From positions 1-64,000 of the forward strand of contig JARKNW010000059.1 in assembly GCA_029976075.1 (NCBI GenBank): a DNA stretch of 64,000 nt, written 5' to 3'. Within the stretch, counting starts at the first letter, position 1. The number at the start of each line of letters is the position of its first letter. Origin of the DNA: Pleomorphomonas sp. Lineage in GTDB: Bacteria > Pseudomonadota > Alphaproteobacteria > Rhizobiales > Pleomorphomonadaceae. The notes beneath the pieces are model-generated. The model was given only the letters and a program-made list of their open reading frames with translations, searched no databases and was not told where the DNA came from. The position numbers and the translations under genes were made by a program. Shown here piece by piece: positions 28,502 through 39,363 of this stretch.

Positions 28502-28954
28502 ATGACAGAGGCCCTCTTTTATCATCTCGAAGGCCAGCCGCTTGAACGGGTTCTGCCCGTTCTGCTGCAAAAATCGGTAGAGCGTGGCTGGCGCGTGGTG
28601 GTGGAAGCGGGAACGCCGGAGCGACTCGCGGCTCTCGATAGCCATCTGTGGACCTTCGACGACGCAGCCTTCTTGCCGCATGGAACCGCGTCCGATGGTC
28701 ACGCCACTCTTCAGCCGGTCTATCTCGCCGCCGGTCCGGAAACCCCCAACGATGCCGCCGTGCGCTTTCTGGTCGACCGTGCACCGCTGCCAGAGGACGC
28801 CGAGCGCTATCAACGTCTGGTTCTGATATTCGACGGGACCGACGATGCCGCGCTCGCCGAGGCAAGGGCTGCCTGGAAAACCTTGAAGGGAAAGGGGCTG
28901 GAGGTTACCTACTGGCAGCAGGATGGCGAGGGGCGGTGGGCACGCAAGGCGTGA
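28502..28954 (+). CDS. holC: DNA polymerase III subunit chi
   Basis: 150 aa from MTEALFYHLEG; the longer track ORF overlaps pepA. Chi links the clamp loader to single-stranded DNA-binding protein through psi in the replisome. The family N-terminus (FYHLEGQPLERVLPVLLQKS) and the aromatic core (RLVLIFDGTDDAALAEAR) are visible. GAGGGG precedes the start. Same direction as pepA. Confidence 0.9.
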   Translation: MTEALFYHLEGQPLERVLPVLLQKSVERGWRVVVEAGTPERLAALDSHLWTFDDAAFLPHGTASDGHATLQPVYLAAGPETPNDAAVRFLVDRAPLPEDAERYQRLVLIFDGTDDAALAEARAAWKTLKGKGLEVTYWQQDGEGRWARKA

Positions 28955-29035
28955 CATTGCAACGATCGACCTTGCATCTGATATCTTTCTTGAAGTCCAC
29001 TGACATTCCTGCCCGGTCTCGCTAGAACCACCATC

Positions 29036-30412
29036 ATGAACACCGTCGTCCGCTTCGCGCCGTCTCCAACCGGCAATATCCACATCGGCAATGCCCGCCC
29101 GGCATTGTTCAACTGGCTCTTCGCGCTGAAAACCGGAGGCCAGTTCATCTTGCGTTTCGACGATACCGACCGCGCCCGCTCGACAGAGGAATACGCGGCC
29201 AACATCGTTGCTGATTTGGCTTGGCTTGGCATCCGGCCGCACACGTCATTTCGCCAATCCGATCGCCTCGATCGTTATGAAGCGGCAAAGGCCGACCTGA
29301 TCGCCAAGGGGCTGCTCTATCCCTGCTACGAAACGGCGGAAGAGCTGGAATATGCGCGCAAGCGCCGACTGGCCCGTCGCCTGCCGCCCGTCTACGACCG
29401 CGCCGCTCTCAAGCTGAGCGAGGCCGATCGTTCTCGCCTCGAGGCGGAAGGGCGGCAGCCGCATTGGCGCTTCCTGCTGCCGAACTTCGATAGCGATCCG
29501 CTGTCGCCGAGCCGCCATCTCGTCCACTGGCAGGATCTCTGTCGCGGCGAGGAGACGGTCGATCTGGCATCCTTGTCCGATCCGGTCCTGATCCGGGAAG
29601 ATGGCACATATCTTTACACGCTGACCTCTGTGGTCGACGATATCGACACGTCTGTCACTCACATCATCCGAGGCGGCGACCACATTACCAATACCGGTGT
29701 CCAGATCTCGTTGTTTCAAGCGCTGGGCGGTGCCGTGCCGATCTTCGCGCACCACAACCTGCTGACCGACGCAACCGGCGAGGGTTTTTCCAAGCGTACC
29801 GGTTCGCTATCGTTGCGCAATCTCCGGGCGGAGGGCTACGAGCCGGAGGCGGTGGCGTCGCTCGCCGTCAATGTCGGAACCTCGCACGCCGTGGAGAAGG
29901 TGGGGTCGCTGGCCGAACTGGCGGAGCACTTCGATCTTGCTGCCGTTTCTCGCTCGTCTGCCAAGTTCGACCCCAGCGAACTCAAGACGTTGAACGCCCA
30001 CATTGTCCATGGGCTCGATTTTGACACCGTTCGGAAGCGCCTGACCGATCTCGGCATTCCGGCTCACCCGGCCTTCTGGCAAGCCGTCAAGGGCAACTGC
30101 ATGCGCATTGCCGATGCGGCGGGCTGGTGGAAGCTGATCACCGGCCCGGTGACGCCGCAGGTTGACGAAGCAGATCGCGATTTTCTTGAGGCGGCACGCG
30201 ATGTTTTGCCGCCAGAGCCTTGGACAGACGATAGTTTCCGTGAGTGGACTTCCGCGTTGAAGGCCAAGACCGGTCGCAAGGGGCGAGAACTTTTCCTGCC
30301 ACTTCGCAAGGCATTGACGGGGCTGGATCACGGTCCGGAACTGGCGCCGCTTTTGCCACTCATTGGGGCAAAGGCCGTCGGAGAGCGCCTTTCATCGGCG
30401 ATCGGGCGCTGA
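29036..30412 (+). CDS. gltX: Glutamate--tRNA ligase
   Basis: 458 aa, class I aminoacyl-tRNA synthetase charging tRNA with glutamate. The HIGH-type motif is [17 protein letters not shown] and the KMSKS-type motif is GEGFSKRTG, both in order, with an alpha-helical anticodon-binding C-terminus. Alphaproteobacteria often carry two GltX proteins, one preferring tRNA-Gln; sequence alone does not tell me which this is. Confidence 0.94.
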   Translation: MNTVVRFAPSPTGNIHIGNARPALFNWLFALKTGGQFILRFDDTDRARSTEEYAANIVADLAWLGIRPHTSFRQSDRLDRYEAAKADLIAKGLLYPCYETAEELEYARKRRLARRLPPVYDRAALKLSEADRSRLEAEGRQPHWRFLLPNFDSDPLSPSRHLVHWQDLCRGEETVDLASLSDPVLIREDGTYLYTLTSVVDDIDTSVTHIIRGGDHITNTGVQISLFQALGGAVPIFAHHNLLTDATGEGFSKRTGSLSLRNLRAEGYEPEAVASLAVNVGTSHAVEKVGSLAELAEHFDLAAVSRSSAKFDPSELKTLNAHIVHGLDFDTVRKRLTDLGIPAHPAFWQAVKGNCMRIADAAGWWKLITGPVTPQVDEADRDFLEAARDVLPPEPWTDDSFREWTSALKAKTGRKGRELFLPLRKALTGLDHGPELAPLLPLIGAKAVGERLSSAIGR

Positions 30413-30447
30413 ATACGACATGGCCGAGGTTTCCGGGGAGGAGAGAG

Positions 30448-31233
30448 ATGAGACAGTGGCTGGGCTGCGTTGCGGTGCTCTGTCTTCTGGCAGGTTTGTC
30501 CGCGCCCCTGACGGCAAGGGCGGAGGAACCGGCCTGTGATCCGCTCGCCATCGATCTGACGCTAACGCCCCAGCGCACGCTGATCTATGCGAGCCTCAAG
30601 GAAACCGTGCAGGTGCAGGCTGCTCGACCGGACAAGGCAGACGTCGTTCTGATCGGCGATTCCCTGCTCTCCGGGTGGCGAACCGATCTTCCCGCGACCT
30701 TTCCTTCAACTGCCATCTATGACTTTGCGGTCGGCGGCGACCGCGTACCCAGCGTTCTCTGGCGCTTTGACAACACCGACCTTTCGCATCTCCGGCCTTC
30801 GGCTGCCGTTCTCCTGATCGGGACTAATGATCTGGGTGCCGGCACGCCGGCCTGCGCGGTAGCTGCTGGCATCGAAACGATCGTGGAGCGGCTGCGCAAG
30901 TTGTGGCCTGAAACGCAGGTGCTCGTGTTGACGATCCCGCCGCGTGGTGCCGATTTTCATGTGATCGATGACCGCCGGTTGGAGGTCAACAAGGCCATCG
31001 TTGCGCTCGGCAGCCGTTTCGATCGGGTGCATGCCGTACCGATCGACGACAATGCCTTTACCTGCGGCCAGTATGCAGCGGCACCGCTCACCACCGGGAC
31101 CGAAGCTCGTCGCCTGTCCTGTACCAACTATGCCGATGACAACCTTCATTTCTCGACGGAAGGTTATGGCGAGCTCGGCCGCCTCCTCAAGGACGCGGCC
31201 GCCAAGAGCCTCGGCCGAGACGTCTTCCATTGA
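30448..31233 (+). CDS. Secreted SGNH/GDSL-type hydrolase
   Basis: 261 aa from MRQWLGCV with GGAGGAGAG just upstream; the track start lies inside gltX. A signal peptide ends at LTARA-EE. The SGNH blocks are present: GDSLLSGW (Ser), the VGGDR glycine, GTNDLGAG (Asn) and DDNLHFSTEGY (Asp/His near the C-terminus). Probably a periplasmic esterase or deacetylase; substrate unknown. Two cysteines near the N-terminus and in TCGQ could form disulphides. Lies 35 bases after gltX. Confidence 0.87.
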   Translation: MRQWLGCVAVLCLLAGLSAPLTARAEEPACDPLAIDLTLTPQRTLIYASLKETVQVQAARPDKADVVLIGDSLLSGWRTDLPATFPSTAIYDFAVGGDRVPSVLWRFDNTDLSHLRPSAAVLLIGTNDLGAGTPACAVAAGIETIVERLRKLWPETQVLVLTIPPRGADFHVIDDRRLEVNKAIVALGSRFDRVHAVPIDDNAFTCGQYAAAPLTTGTEARRLSCTNYADDNLHFSTEGYGELGRLLKDAAAKSLGRDVFH

Positions 31234-31322
31234 ATGGCCTTGGCCAGCTTCAAAGGGTGCCTATATGTCTCGCATGGCGGCCAGGATGGATCCGGCGCGC
31301 CAATGCCTGGATGTTTTTCGAA

Positions 31323-31847
31323 ATGCATAATGTCGCCAAGTCGCTAGTGGGCCTTGTGGCTCTGGGTTTTGCTGCCCTTTTACCGTCGGTTGCCTCGGCG
31401 GCTTCTGACGATCCGGATCTGATCTTCAAGCGGTCTACGGTCTGGCACTTCCTGACCCCCGACCACAAGCTTGCCGTCTACGCCATCGATGATCCCGTGG
31501 TGGAGGGGGTGGCTTGTCACTTTACGCTGCCGGAGAAAGGTGGCGTCGAAGGCATGCTCGGTCTTGCCGAGGAGACCTCGGACATTTCGCTTGCATGTCG
31601 GCAGGTCGGGCCGATCAGCTTCAAGGAGAAGTTCGAGCAGGGCTCCGACATGTACCGCCAGAGCCGCTCGCTGTTCTTCAAGAAGATGCAGATCGTTCGT
31701 GGCTGTGACGCCAAGCGCAACGTCCTGGTTTATCTCGTCTATTCCGACAAGCTGATCGAGGGTAGCCCCAAGAATTCCACATCGACCGTTCCGATCATGC
31801 CCTGGGGTGACACACCGGCGGTCAAGTGCGGCGATTGGCTGAAATAG
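31323..31847 (+). CDS. creA: CreA-family periplasmic protein
   Basis: About 174 aa with a signal peptide ending SVASA-AS. The CreA signature is clear: IFKRSTVWHFLTPDHKLAV, DDPVVEGVACHFT, DISLACRQVGPI and SLFFKKMQIVRGCD. CreA proteins are conserved in proteobacteria but their role is unknown. The start is uncertain: ATG at 31311 or 31323; neither has a strong ribosome binding site, and the 31230 TTG of the track is unlikely. A strong terminator follows, so it probably ends the gltX-SGNH-creA transcript. Confidence 0.85.
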   Translation: MHNVAKSLVGLVALGFAALLPSVASAASDDPDLIFKRSTVWHFLTPDHKLAVYAIDDPVVEGVACHFTLPEKGGVEGMLGLAEETSDISLACRQVGPISFKEKFEQGSDMYRQSRSLFFKKMQIVRGCDAKRNVLVYLVYSDKLIEGSPKNSTSTVPIMPWGDTPAVKCGDWLK

Positions 31848-31875
31848 GCCAGACCATCCTGCACGTTTCGTAAGG

Positions 31876-31907
31876 CGCCGCCCGCTCCGCATGGGCGGCG
31901 TTTTTTT
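31876..31907 (+). terminator. Strong intrinsic terminator after creA
   Basis: CGCCGCCC / GGGCGGCG 8-bp stem, nine-base loop, then seven T's. Textbook plus-strand terminator 28 bases after the creA stop. Confidence 0.9.
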
Positions 31908-32126
31908 ATGGCTTCCCTTGACGGCGAGAGGCGTTTGAAGGCATATCGGCGGCCATGTTCCGGGACGCGCGCATCACCATTACCGCCAAGATTATTTGTG
32001 GCTGAGCTTTACGCCGGCCGCGGACGTCCCCGTCACGATCTTTCCGAAGACCAGAACGGATGATGGGTTCCCCCGGCCGGCCCGGCGATGACCTATGTGC
32101 GTTCCATGGCGAGGGGAGACGGGCTT

Positions 32127-33491
32127 TTGGCACTCAGGCTCTACAACACGCTGACGCGTGGCAAGGACGACTTCGTTCCGATCGATGCTCGCAACGTGCG
32201 CATGTATGTTTGCGGCCCTACGGTCTACGACTTTGCCCATATCGGTAATGCGCGGCCGGTCATCGTCTTCGACGTTCTCTATCGCCTGCTGCGCCACGTC
32301 TACGGCGAGGGGCACGTCACCTACGTGCGCAACATCACCGACGTCGACGACAAGATCAACGCTCGCGCCGCCCGCGACTATCCCGGCGTGCCGCCTGTCG
32401 AGGCGATCCGTGACCTGACCGAGAAGACCTACGCCCAGTTCGAGAAGGACGTGACGGATCTCGGCTGCCTCAAGCCGACGGTGACGCCGCGTGCCACCGA
32501 GCATATCGCCGAGATGATCGCCATCATCGAGCGGCTGATTGCCGGTGGGTTTGCCTATGTCGCCGAGGGGCATGCCCTCTTTCACGTGCCGGCCATGGCC
32601 GACTACGGCAAGCTTGCCCGTCGTTCGCTCGACGACATGATGGCTGGTGCCCGCGTCGAAGTGGCGCCCTACAAGCGCGATCCCATGGACTTCGTTCTCT
32701 GGAAGCCGTCTTCGGATGATGAGCCTGGCTGGGAAAGTCCGTGGGGAAGGGGGCGTCCCGGCTGGCACATCGAGTGCTCGGCCATGAGCTGGAAGCACCT
32801 TGGCGAAACCTTCGATATCCACGGCGGCGGCGTCGATCTCGTCTTCCCTCATCACGAGAACGAGGTCGCCCAGTCGCGTTGCGCCTTCCACAAGGACGTG
32901 ATGGCCAACATCTTCATGCACAACGGCTTCTTGCAGGTCGAAGGCGAGAAGATGTCGAAGTCGCTCGGCAACTTCTTCACGATCCGTGAGTTGCTGGACG
33001 AGTGGCCAGGCGAAGTGCTGCGCTTCAACATGCTGAAGACGCACTATCGCCAGCCGATCGACTTCACGGTCAAGGGCCTCGAGGAAGGTTGGAAGACGCT
33101 GGACGAGTGGTACGCCATTGCGGCGGATGTCGCCCCCGGTCGTCCTTCCGATGGACTTATCGAGGCGCTGAGCGATGATCTCAACACCGCCAAGGCGATT
33201 GCCGAGCTCCACGCCGTGAAGGGCGACCCCGCAACGCTCTCGGCGTCGCTTCGCCTCCTGGGCTTCCTTGGCGAGAGTGCATCCGCCTGGGCCTCTCGTC
33301 GCCCGGCGGCCGATATCGACGAGGGCAGGGTGCAGGCGTTGATCGCCGCTCGTCTTGAGGCGCGCAAGGCGAAGAACTTCGCCGAAAGCGATCGCATCAG
33401 GGATGAGCTCGCCGCCATGGGTGTCGTGCTGAAGGATTCCAAGAACAAGGAAACCGGTGAGATAGAGACCACCTGGGAAGTGAAAAGATAA
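32127..33491 (+). CDS. cysS: Cysteine--tRNA ligase
   Basis: 454 aa if started at the TTG at 32127, which has GAGGGGAG eight bases upstream and gives the typical N-terminus [13 protein letters not shown]; upstream ATGs at 32088 and 32106 lack ribosome binding sites and add atypical residues. The zinc cysteine and HIGH motif are in [15 protein letters not shown], further zinc ligands in WHIECSAMS and HHENEVAQS, and KMSKSLGNF is intact. Followed by a GFA-family gene 25 bases on. Confidence 0.94.
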   Translation: MALRLYNTLTRGKDDFVPIDARNVRMYVCGPTVYDFAHIGNARPVIVFDVLYRLLRHVYGEGHVTYVRNITDVDDKINARAARDYPGVPPVEAIRDLTEKTYAQFEKDVTDLGCLKPTVTPRATEHIAEMIAIIERLIAGGFAYVAEGHALFHVPAMADYGKLARRSLDDMMAGARVEVAPYKRDPMDFVLWKPSSDDEPGWESPWGRGRPGWHIECSAMSWKHLGETFDIHGGGVDLVFPHHENEVAQSRCAFHKDVMANIFMHNGFLQVEGEKMSKSLGNFFTIRELLDEWPGEVLRFNMLKTHYRQPIDFTVKGLEEGWKTLDEWYAIAADVAPGRPSDGLIEALSDDLNTAKAIAELHAVKGDPATLSASLRLLGFLGESASAWASRRPAADIDEGRVQALIAARLEARKAKNFAESDRIRDELAAMGVVLKDSKNKETGEIETTWEVKR

Positions 33492-33516
33492 CTCTCGGGG
33501 CTTCGGAGGACATGCC

Positions 33517-33996
33517 ATGACCATGCTTACGGGCGGCTGCCAGTGCGGCGCCATTCGCTTTGCCTGCGACGGCGGCAAGGTCTCTTCCGTATCGGTCTGT
33601 CATTGCCGCATGTGCCAGAAGGCTCTTGGCAACTACTTTGCGCCCTTCGTTGCCTTTGAGGCGGGGGGCGTTACCTGGACGCGCGGTCATCGCAAACTCT
33701 ACCGCTCGTCCAACCACGTCTCACGCGCCTTCTGTGCCGCCTGCGGTACGCCGCTGACCTATGAGGCCGACGGTTTTGAGCCTTCGATCGCCGCCGGTGC
33801 CTTCGATAGTCCTGCGGCGTTGCCGCCGACTGTCCAATACGGGGTCGAGGCGGAGCTGTCCTTCATGGCAGATCTGCCTGCCTTGAAACGTGTCCGGACC
33901 GACGAAGGCTTCGAGGGTGCAGAGTTTCTGAACGATGTGATTTCCAACCAGCATCCCGACCACGACACGCCTGTCTGGCCGGCGCCGAAGGGTTGA
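33517..33996 (+). CDS. GFA-family (glutathione-dependent formaldehyde-activating enzyme-like) zinc protein
   Basis: 159 aa. Structural-zinc cysteines occur as GGCQCGAIRF, catalytic-type zinc ligands as CHCRMCQ and a further pair as FCAACGTPL, in the order expected for the GFA/CENP-V fold. Most small GFA proteins have no proven formaldehyde or glutathione activity, so function is open. It abuts the iminopeptidase gene with no gap and follows cysS closely, suggesting one operon. Confidence 0.88.
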   Translation: MTMLTGGCQCGAIRFACDGGKVSSVSVCHCRMCQKALGNYFAPFVAFEAGGVTWTRGHRKLYRSSNHVSRAFCAACGTPLTYEADGFEPSIAAGAFDSPAALPPTVQYGVEAELSFMADLPALKRVRTDEGFEGAEFLNDVISNQHPDHDTPVWPAPKG

Positions 33997-34950
<954 letters not shown>

Positions 34951-35013
34951 CTGCACCAAATCCTAAGAGGCGGGCTTGCTCAAGCCCGCCGTGCTCCAAT
35001 CGAGTTCGCGACC

Positions 35014-36618
<1,605 letters not shown>

Positions 36619-36623
36619 CGCGG

Positions 36624-37223
36624 CTACATCTTGGCAATGGTCTCGGCGTCGCCGGCCACTTCGCCGTTGTCTCCGGCAGCGGCGAGAACGGTCGGTAGAA
36701 TGTCAGCAGCCGTTCGCGCCACCTGGTAGCGCACCTCGAAGCCCTCGCGGATGAAGGCTTCGCGGTTCATATGGTGGATCACATCGACGAGCGGCTGCCA
36801 GAAGCCGCCGATATCGGCCAGCACGATCGGCTTCTTGTGCCGGCCGAGCTGGGCCCAAGTCAGTTGCTCCACCACTTCTTCCAGAGTGCCGATGCCGCCA
36901 GGCAACGTCACGAACGCGTCGGCTGCCTCGAACATCATGCGCTTGCGCGTGTGCATGTCAGGCACGACATGCAGTTCATCGACGCCATCGAGCATGCGCT
37001 CGCGGCTGACGAGAAACTCCGGGATGATGCCGGTCACCCTTCCGCCCGCCGCCATCACTGCGCGGGCGGTGGCGCCCATCAGGCCGACATTGCCTCCGCC
37101 ATATACGAGGCGGATGCCGTGGGCGGCCATGTCGGCACCCAGGCGCTCTGCTGCGGCCACGTAGGCAGGATCGCGGCCGTTTGCCGAGCCGCAGAAAACA
37201 CAAATGCTATTGATTTTGGTCAT
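36624..37223 (-). CDS. LOG-family protein (TIGR00730 Rossmann fold, nucleotide 5'-monophosphate phosphoribohydrolase)
   Basis: 199 aa from MTKINSICVFCGS, the family N-terminus; the track's longer start is unsupported. The nucleotide-binding YGGGNVGLMG and the signature LPGGIGTLEEV are intact, as in plant LOG and bacterial PpnN-like enzymes that release the base from nucleoside monophosphates, including cytokinin precursors. Leader region upstream is unusual (see 37224-37648). Confidence 0.9.
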   Translation of the reverse strand: MTKINSICVFCGSANGRDPAYVAAAERLGADMAAHGIRLVYGGGNVGLMGATARAVMAAGGRVTGIIPEFLVSRERMLDGVDELHVVPDMHTRKRMMFEAADAFVTLPGGIGTLEEVVEQLTWAQLGRHKKPIVLADIGGFWQPLVDVIHHMNREAFIREGFEVRYQVARTAADILPTVLAAAGDNGEVAGDAETIAKM

Positions 37224-37330
37224 GCTGGGGTTGTCGCACCGCCGCGTCTTGGCCGTCAAGCGGTCGATGTTTGAGAGGGGGAGGGGATGGTGCATCGGCC
37301 TCGTCGGCAACAATCATCGGCGCCCCGACA

Positions 37331-37410
37331 AAGTGCGGCTTTCTTGCATCGGTCACGACGGAATCTGCTTCGGCTCTTTCCCTCAATAGGGCCGGTAAAG
37401 AGCCGCACTT
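37331..37410. repeat. Overlapping, mutually exclusive inverted repeats
   Basis: AAGTGCGGCT (37331-37340) is exactly complementary to AGCCGCACTT (37401-37410). CGGCTCTTT (37371-37379) is exactly complementary to AAAGAGCCG (37397-37405). The two right arms share bases 37401-37405, so only one hairpin can form at a time, as in attenuators and switching leaders. On the minus strand this would be in the LOG leader. Confidence 0.55.
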
Positions 37411-37440
37411 GTGAGCCTAACCATATGAGTATACAGCATG

Positions 37441-37480
37441 AAAAAAACTGCAACGGCGCTATCCGGAATAACCGTTGCAG
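37441..37480 (-). terminator. Orphan intrinsic terminator on the minus strand
   Basis: Read on the minus strand, a perfect 9-bp stem (CTGCAACGG / CCGTTGCAG) with a 15-base loop is followed immediately by seven T's. No known minus-strand gene ends here: the nearest upstream sequence on that strand is the antisense of the LysM gene. It implies an unannotated minus-strand transcript. Confidence 0.75.
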
Positions 37481-37610
37481 AAGAGACGTCTTGATGACGG
37501 CTCAAATCATTGTGTTCGATCAGTCGCGACTCGGTGGATCATCCTGGGGTGACTGTCGATGGTGGACTGATCGACCGGTAGGCAGCATTCGGCGAATTTG
37601 TCGATGCGAC
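37441..37610 (-). ncRNA. Candidate small RNA ending at the orphan terminator
   Basis: Upstream of the orphan terminator on the minus strand is a perfect 10-bp inverted repeat (TCGATCAGTC 37516-37525 with GACTGATCGA 37565-37574), so a transcript would fold into one long hairpin plus the terminator hairpin. A weak promoter-like pair TCGACA-N17-CTACCG lies just upstream. The 5' end given is approximate. No small-RNA family is recognised. Confidence 0.4.
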
Positions 37611-37648
37611 TCTTTTGTCGGCGAATCCGACGGGGGCGTGGACGGGTG

Positions 37649-39241
37649 ATGAGCAAGAGACTTCGCACAATTCTGATCGGCGCTGTCGGCGTGATCGTGG
37701 TTCTTCTGGCCGGCTTGTTCTCGGGTGCGCTCGACAGCGTGCTACGTCAGCTCAACATCCAGGTCGCCGGTCACCCTGCGCCGGTTACCGAGAAAGTCGG
37801 CTCGACGGACGTGGTCGCCACGCCGGCACCCGTCAAGGCCGATGCCGCTCAGGCTGCAACTGCTCCCGCCACCGAGACGGTGGTTCCCATTTTCGATCTC
37901 GTCCGCGTCGAGCCGACGGGTGATGCCGTCATCGCAGGGCGCAGCGATCCGAATGCCAAGGTGGAGATCCTGTCGGGCAAGGATGTCGTTGCCGGTGGCA
38001 AGGCCAATGATACCGGCTCCTGGGCGATCGTTCTGTCTGATCCCCTGAAGCCCGGTGCCCACGACCTGTCGGTGCGCGTCACCGGCAAGGACGGCAAGGT
38101 TGCGACCTCCGAGCAGTCGGTTGCCGTGTCTGTTCCGGAAGGCGGCAACGGCGACGTTCTGGTCGTGCTGAACCAGCCCGGCTCGCCGTCCACCGTCCTT
38201 CAGGTTCCTGGCCTCGAGGAGGCTCAGGCCAAGCTGGCCGATGCTGGCGTCGACCCCGCCCAGGTCGTAGATGCCGCGCCGGCCGTTGTTCCGGAGACGC
38301 CCAAGGCTGCCACAGCCGTGCCGGCGGCCGAGCCGCCGGTTTCCGCGAGTGCCACCGCGACCGCCATCGCCGGCAATGCCACCACGCCGGCCACGACGGC
38401 GGAGCCCGCGCCCGCAGCCATGTCAAGCGAGCCGGTTGCCGCGCCAGCTGCCGCTGCTCAGGCAACGGTGGAGATTCCCGCTCCGCCCGCCGACGTTCAG
38501 GCCGCCGCCGCAGCGACGCCGGCTCTGGTGCCAGCCACGCCCGCGCCGGCCGAGACCGCCCCGGTTGCCGCAAAGCCGGCTGCCGACGCTGCTCCGGCGC
38601 CCACAGCTCCGGCTGCCACTGAAACGGCCCCGGCGAAGGCCGAGCCCGTCGCAGCGCCTGCCGAGCCCGCGGTTCAGCCCAAGGCAGATGTTCCCGCTGC
38701 GGCTACGCCCGTGGTCACCATCGACGCGGTCGAGCTCGAGAATGGCAAGCGCTTCTATGCCGCCGGCTCCGCTGCAAATGGCGCCGTCATCCGCCTTTAT
38801 GTGGACGACAAGGCGATCGGCGACAGCAAGGCCGACAAGGGGCGTTGGCTCTATCAGGGCGAAGTCCACTTGGCGCCGGGCAAGCACCTCGTGCGCATCG
38901 ACCAGATCGGTGCCAACGGTGCCGTTCTGGCTCGTGCCGAGGTGCCGTTCCAGATCGCCGAGGATGGCCTTTCCGCTCCGACGCTCGCTTCCGGCGTTGG
39001 GTCCGCTCAGGCTGGCGCCGGTTCGGCTGGCGAAGCCAGGCCCGCCGAGCCGCAGACGCTGATCATTCGTCGGGGCGATAACCTCTGGATGATTGCCAAG
39101 CGCCTCTATGGCAACGGCATTCGCTACTCGACGATTTATCAGGCCAACACCGATCAGATCCGCAATCCTGATCTGATCTACCCCGGTCAGGTGTTCGTCA
39201 TCCCCGAAGGTGACGCTGCCTGGAAGCCGGTCGGCCAGTAA
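37649..39241 (+). CDS. LysM-domain membrane-anchored protein with Ig-like domains
   Basis: 530 aa from MSKRLRTILIG. One N-terminal membrane anchor (about 6-28) places the rest in the periplasm. An Ig-like domain follows (about 75-165, VIAGRSDPNAKVEILSG), then a long Ala/Pro-rich linker (about 200-365), a second Ig-like domain (about 370-455, FYAAGSAANGAVIRLYVDD), and a C-terminal LysM (about 480-527, IRRGDNLWMIAKRLYGNG). LysM binds peptidoglycan, so it probably tethers the inner membrane to the wall or scaffolds envelope enzymes. Function unknown. A strong terminator follows. Confidence 0.88.
   Translation: MSKRLRTILIGAVGVIVVLLAGLFSGALDSVLRQLNIQVAGHPAPVTEKVGSTDVVATPAPVKADAAQAATAPATETVVPIFDLVRVEPTGDAVIAGRSDPNAKVEILSGKDVVAGGKANDTGSWAIVLSDPLKPGAHDLSVRVTGKDGKVATSEQSVAVSVPEGGNGDVLVVLNQPGSPSTVLQVPGLEEAQAKLADAGVDPAQVVDAAPAVVPETPKAATAVPAAEPPVSASATATAIAGNATTPATTAEPAPAAMSSEPVAAPAAAAQATVEIPAPPADVQAAAAATPALVPATPAPAETAPVAAKPAADAAPAPTAPAATETAPAKAEPVAAPAEPAVQPKADVPAAATPVVTIDAVELENGKRFYAAGSAANGAVIRLYVDDKAIGDSKADKGRWLYQGEVHLAPGKHLVRIDQIGANGAVLARAEVPFQIAEDGLSAPTLASGVGSAQAGAGSAGEARPAEPQTLIIRRGDNLWMIAKRLYGNGIRYSTIYQANTDQIRNPDLIYPGQVFVIPEGDAAWKPVGQ
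38260..38710 (+). repeat. Ala/Pro-rich low-complexity linker coding region
   Basis: Within the LysM protein about 150 codons encode almost only A, P, V, T, E and K (for example AEPAVQPKADVPAAATP). There is no exact tandem unit. It is probably an extended periplasmic spacer. Confidence 0.7.
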
Positions 39242-39309
39242 CATTCCTGCCATCGTGTACCCCAGCCATGGAACACGGTGGAAAAAGAGACTATCTGAGA
39301 AACGGCAAG

Positions 39310-39341
39310 CCGCCCGGCGCGTTCGCGTCGGGCGGTTTTTT
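39310..39341 (+). terminator. Strong intrinsic terminator after the LysM gene
   Basis: CCGCCCG / CGGGCGG stem with a 12-base loop followed by six T's. It lies 69 bases after the LysM stop and 22 bases before the Atm1-type start, so the exporter needs its own promoter or readthrough. Confidence 0.9.
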
Positions 39342-39363
39342 AAGCAATCTTTTCCGGTGAACC

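Larger units (their letters stand above)
37224..37648. other. Structured intergenic region between divergent LOG and LysM genes
   Basis: 425 bases without a credible gene but with four long perfect inverted repeats and a minus-strand intrinsic terminator. The first 100 bases next to the LOG gene are unremarkable. A plus-strand promoter for the LysM gene is possible around TATACA (37429-37434) with TTGTGA 15 bases upstream. Confidence 0.6.

Noticed and set aside
31906-32133. 75-aa minus-strand ORF between creA terminator and cysS
   Set aside because: No ribosome binding site, no domain, overlaps the terminator T-run and cysS start. Probably chance.
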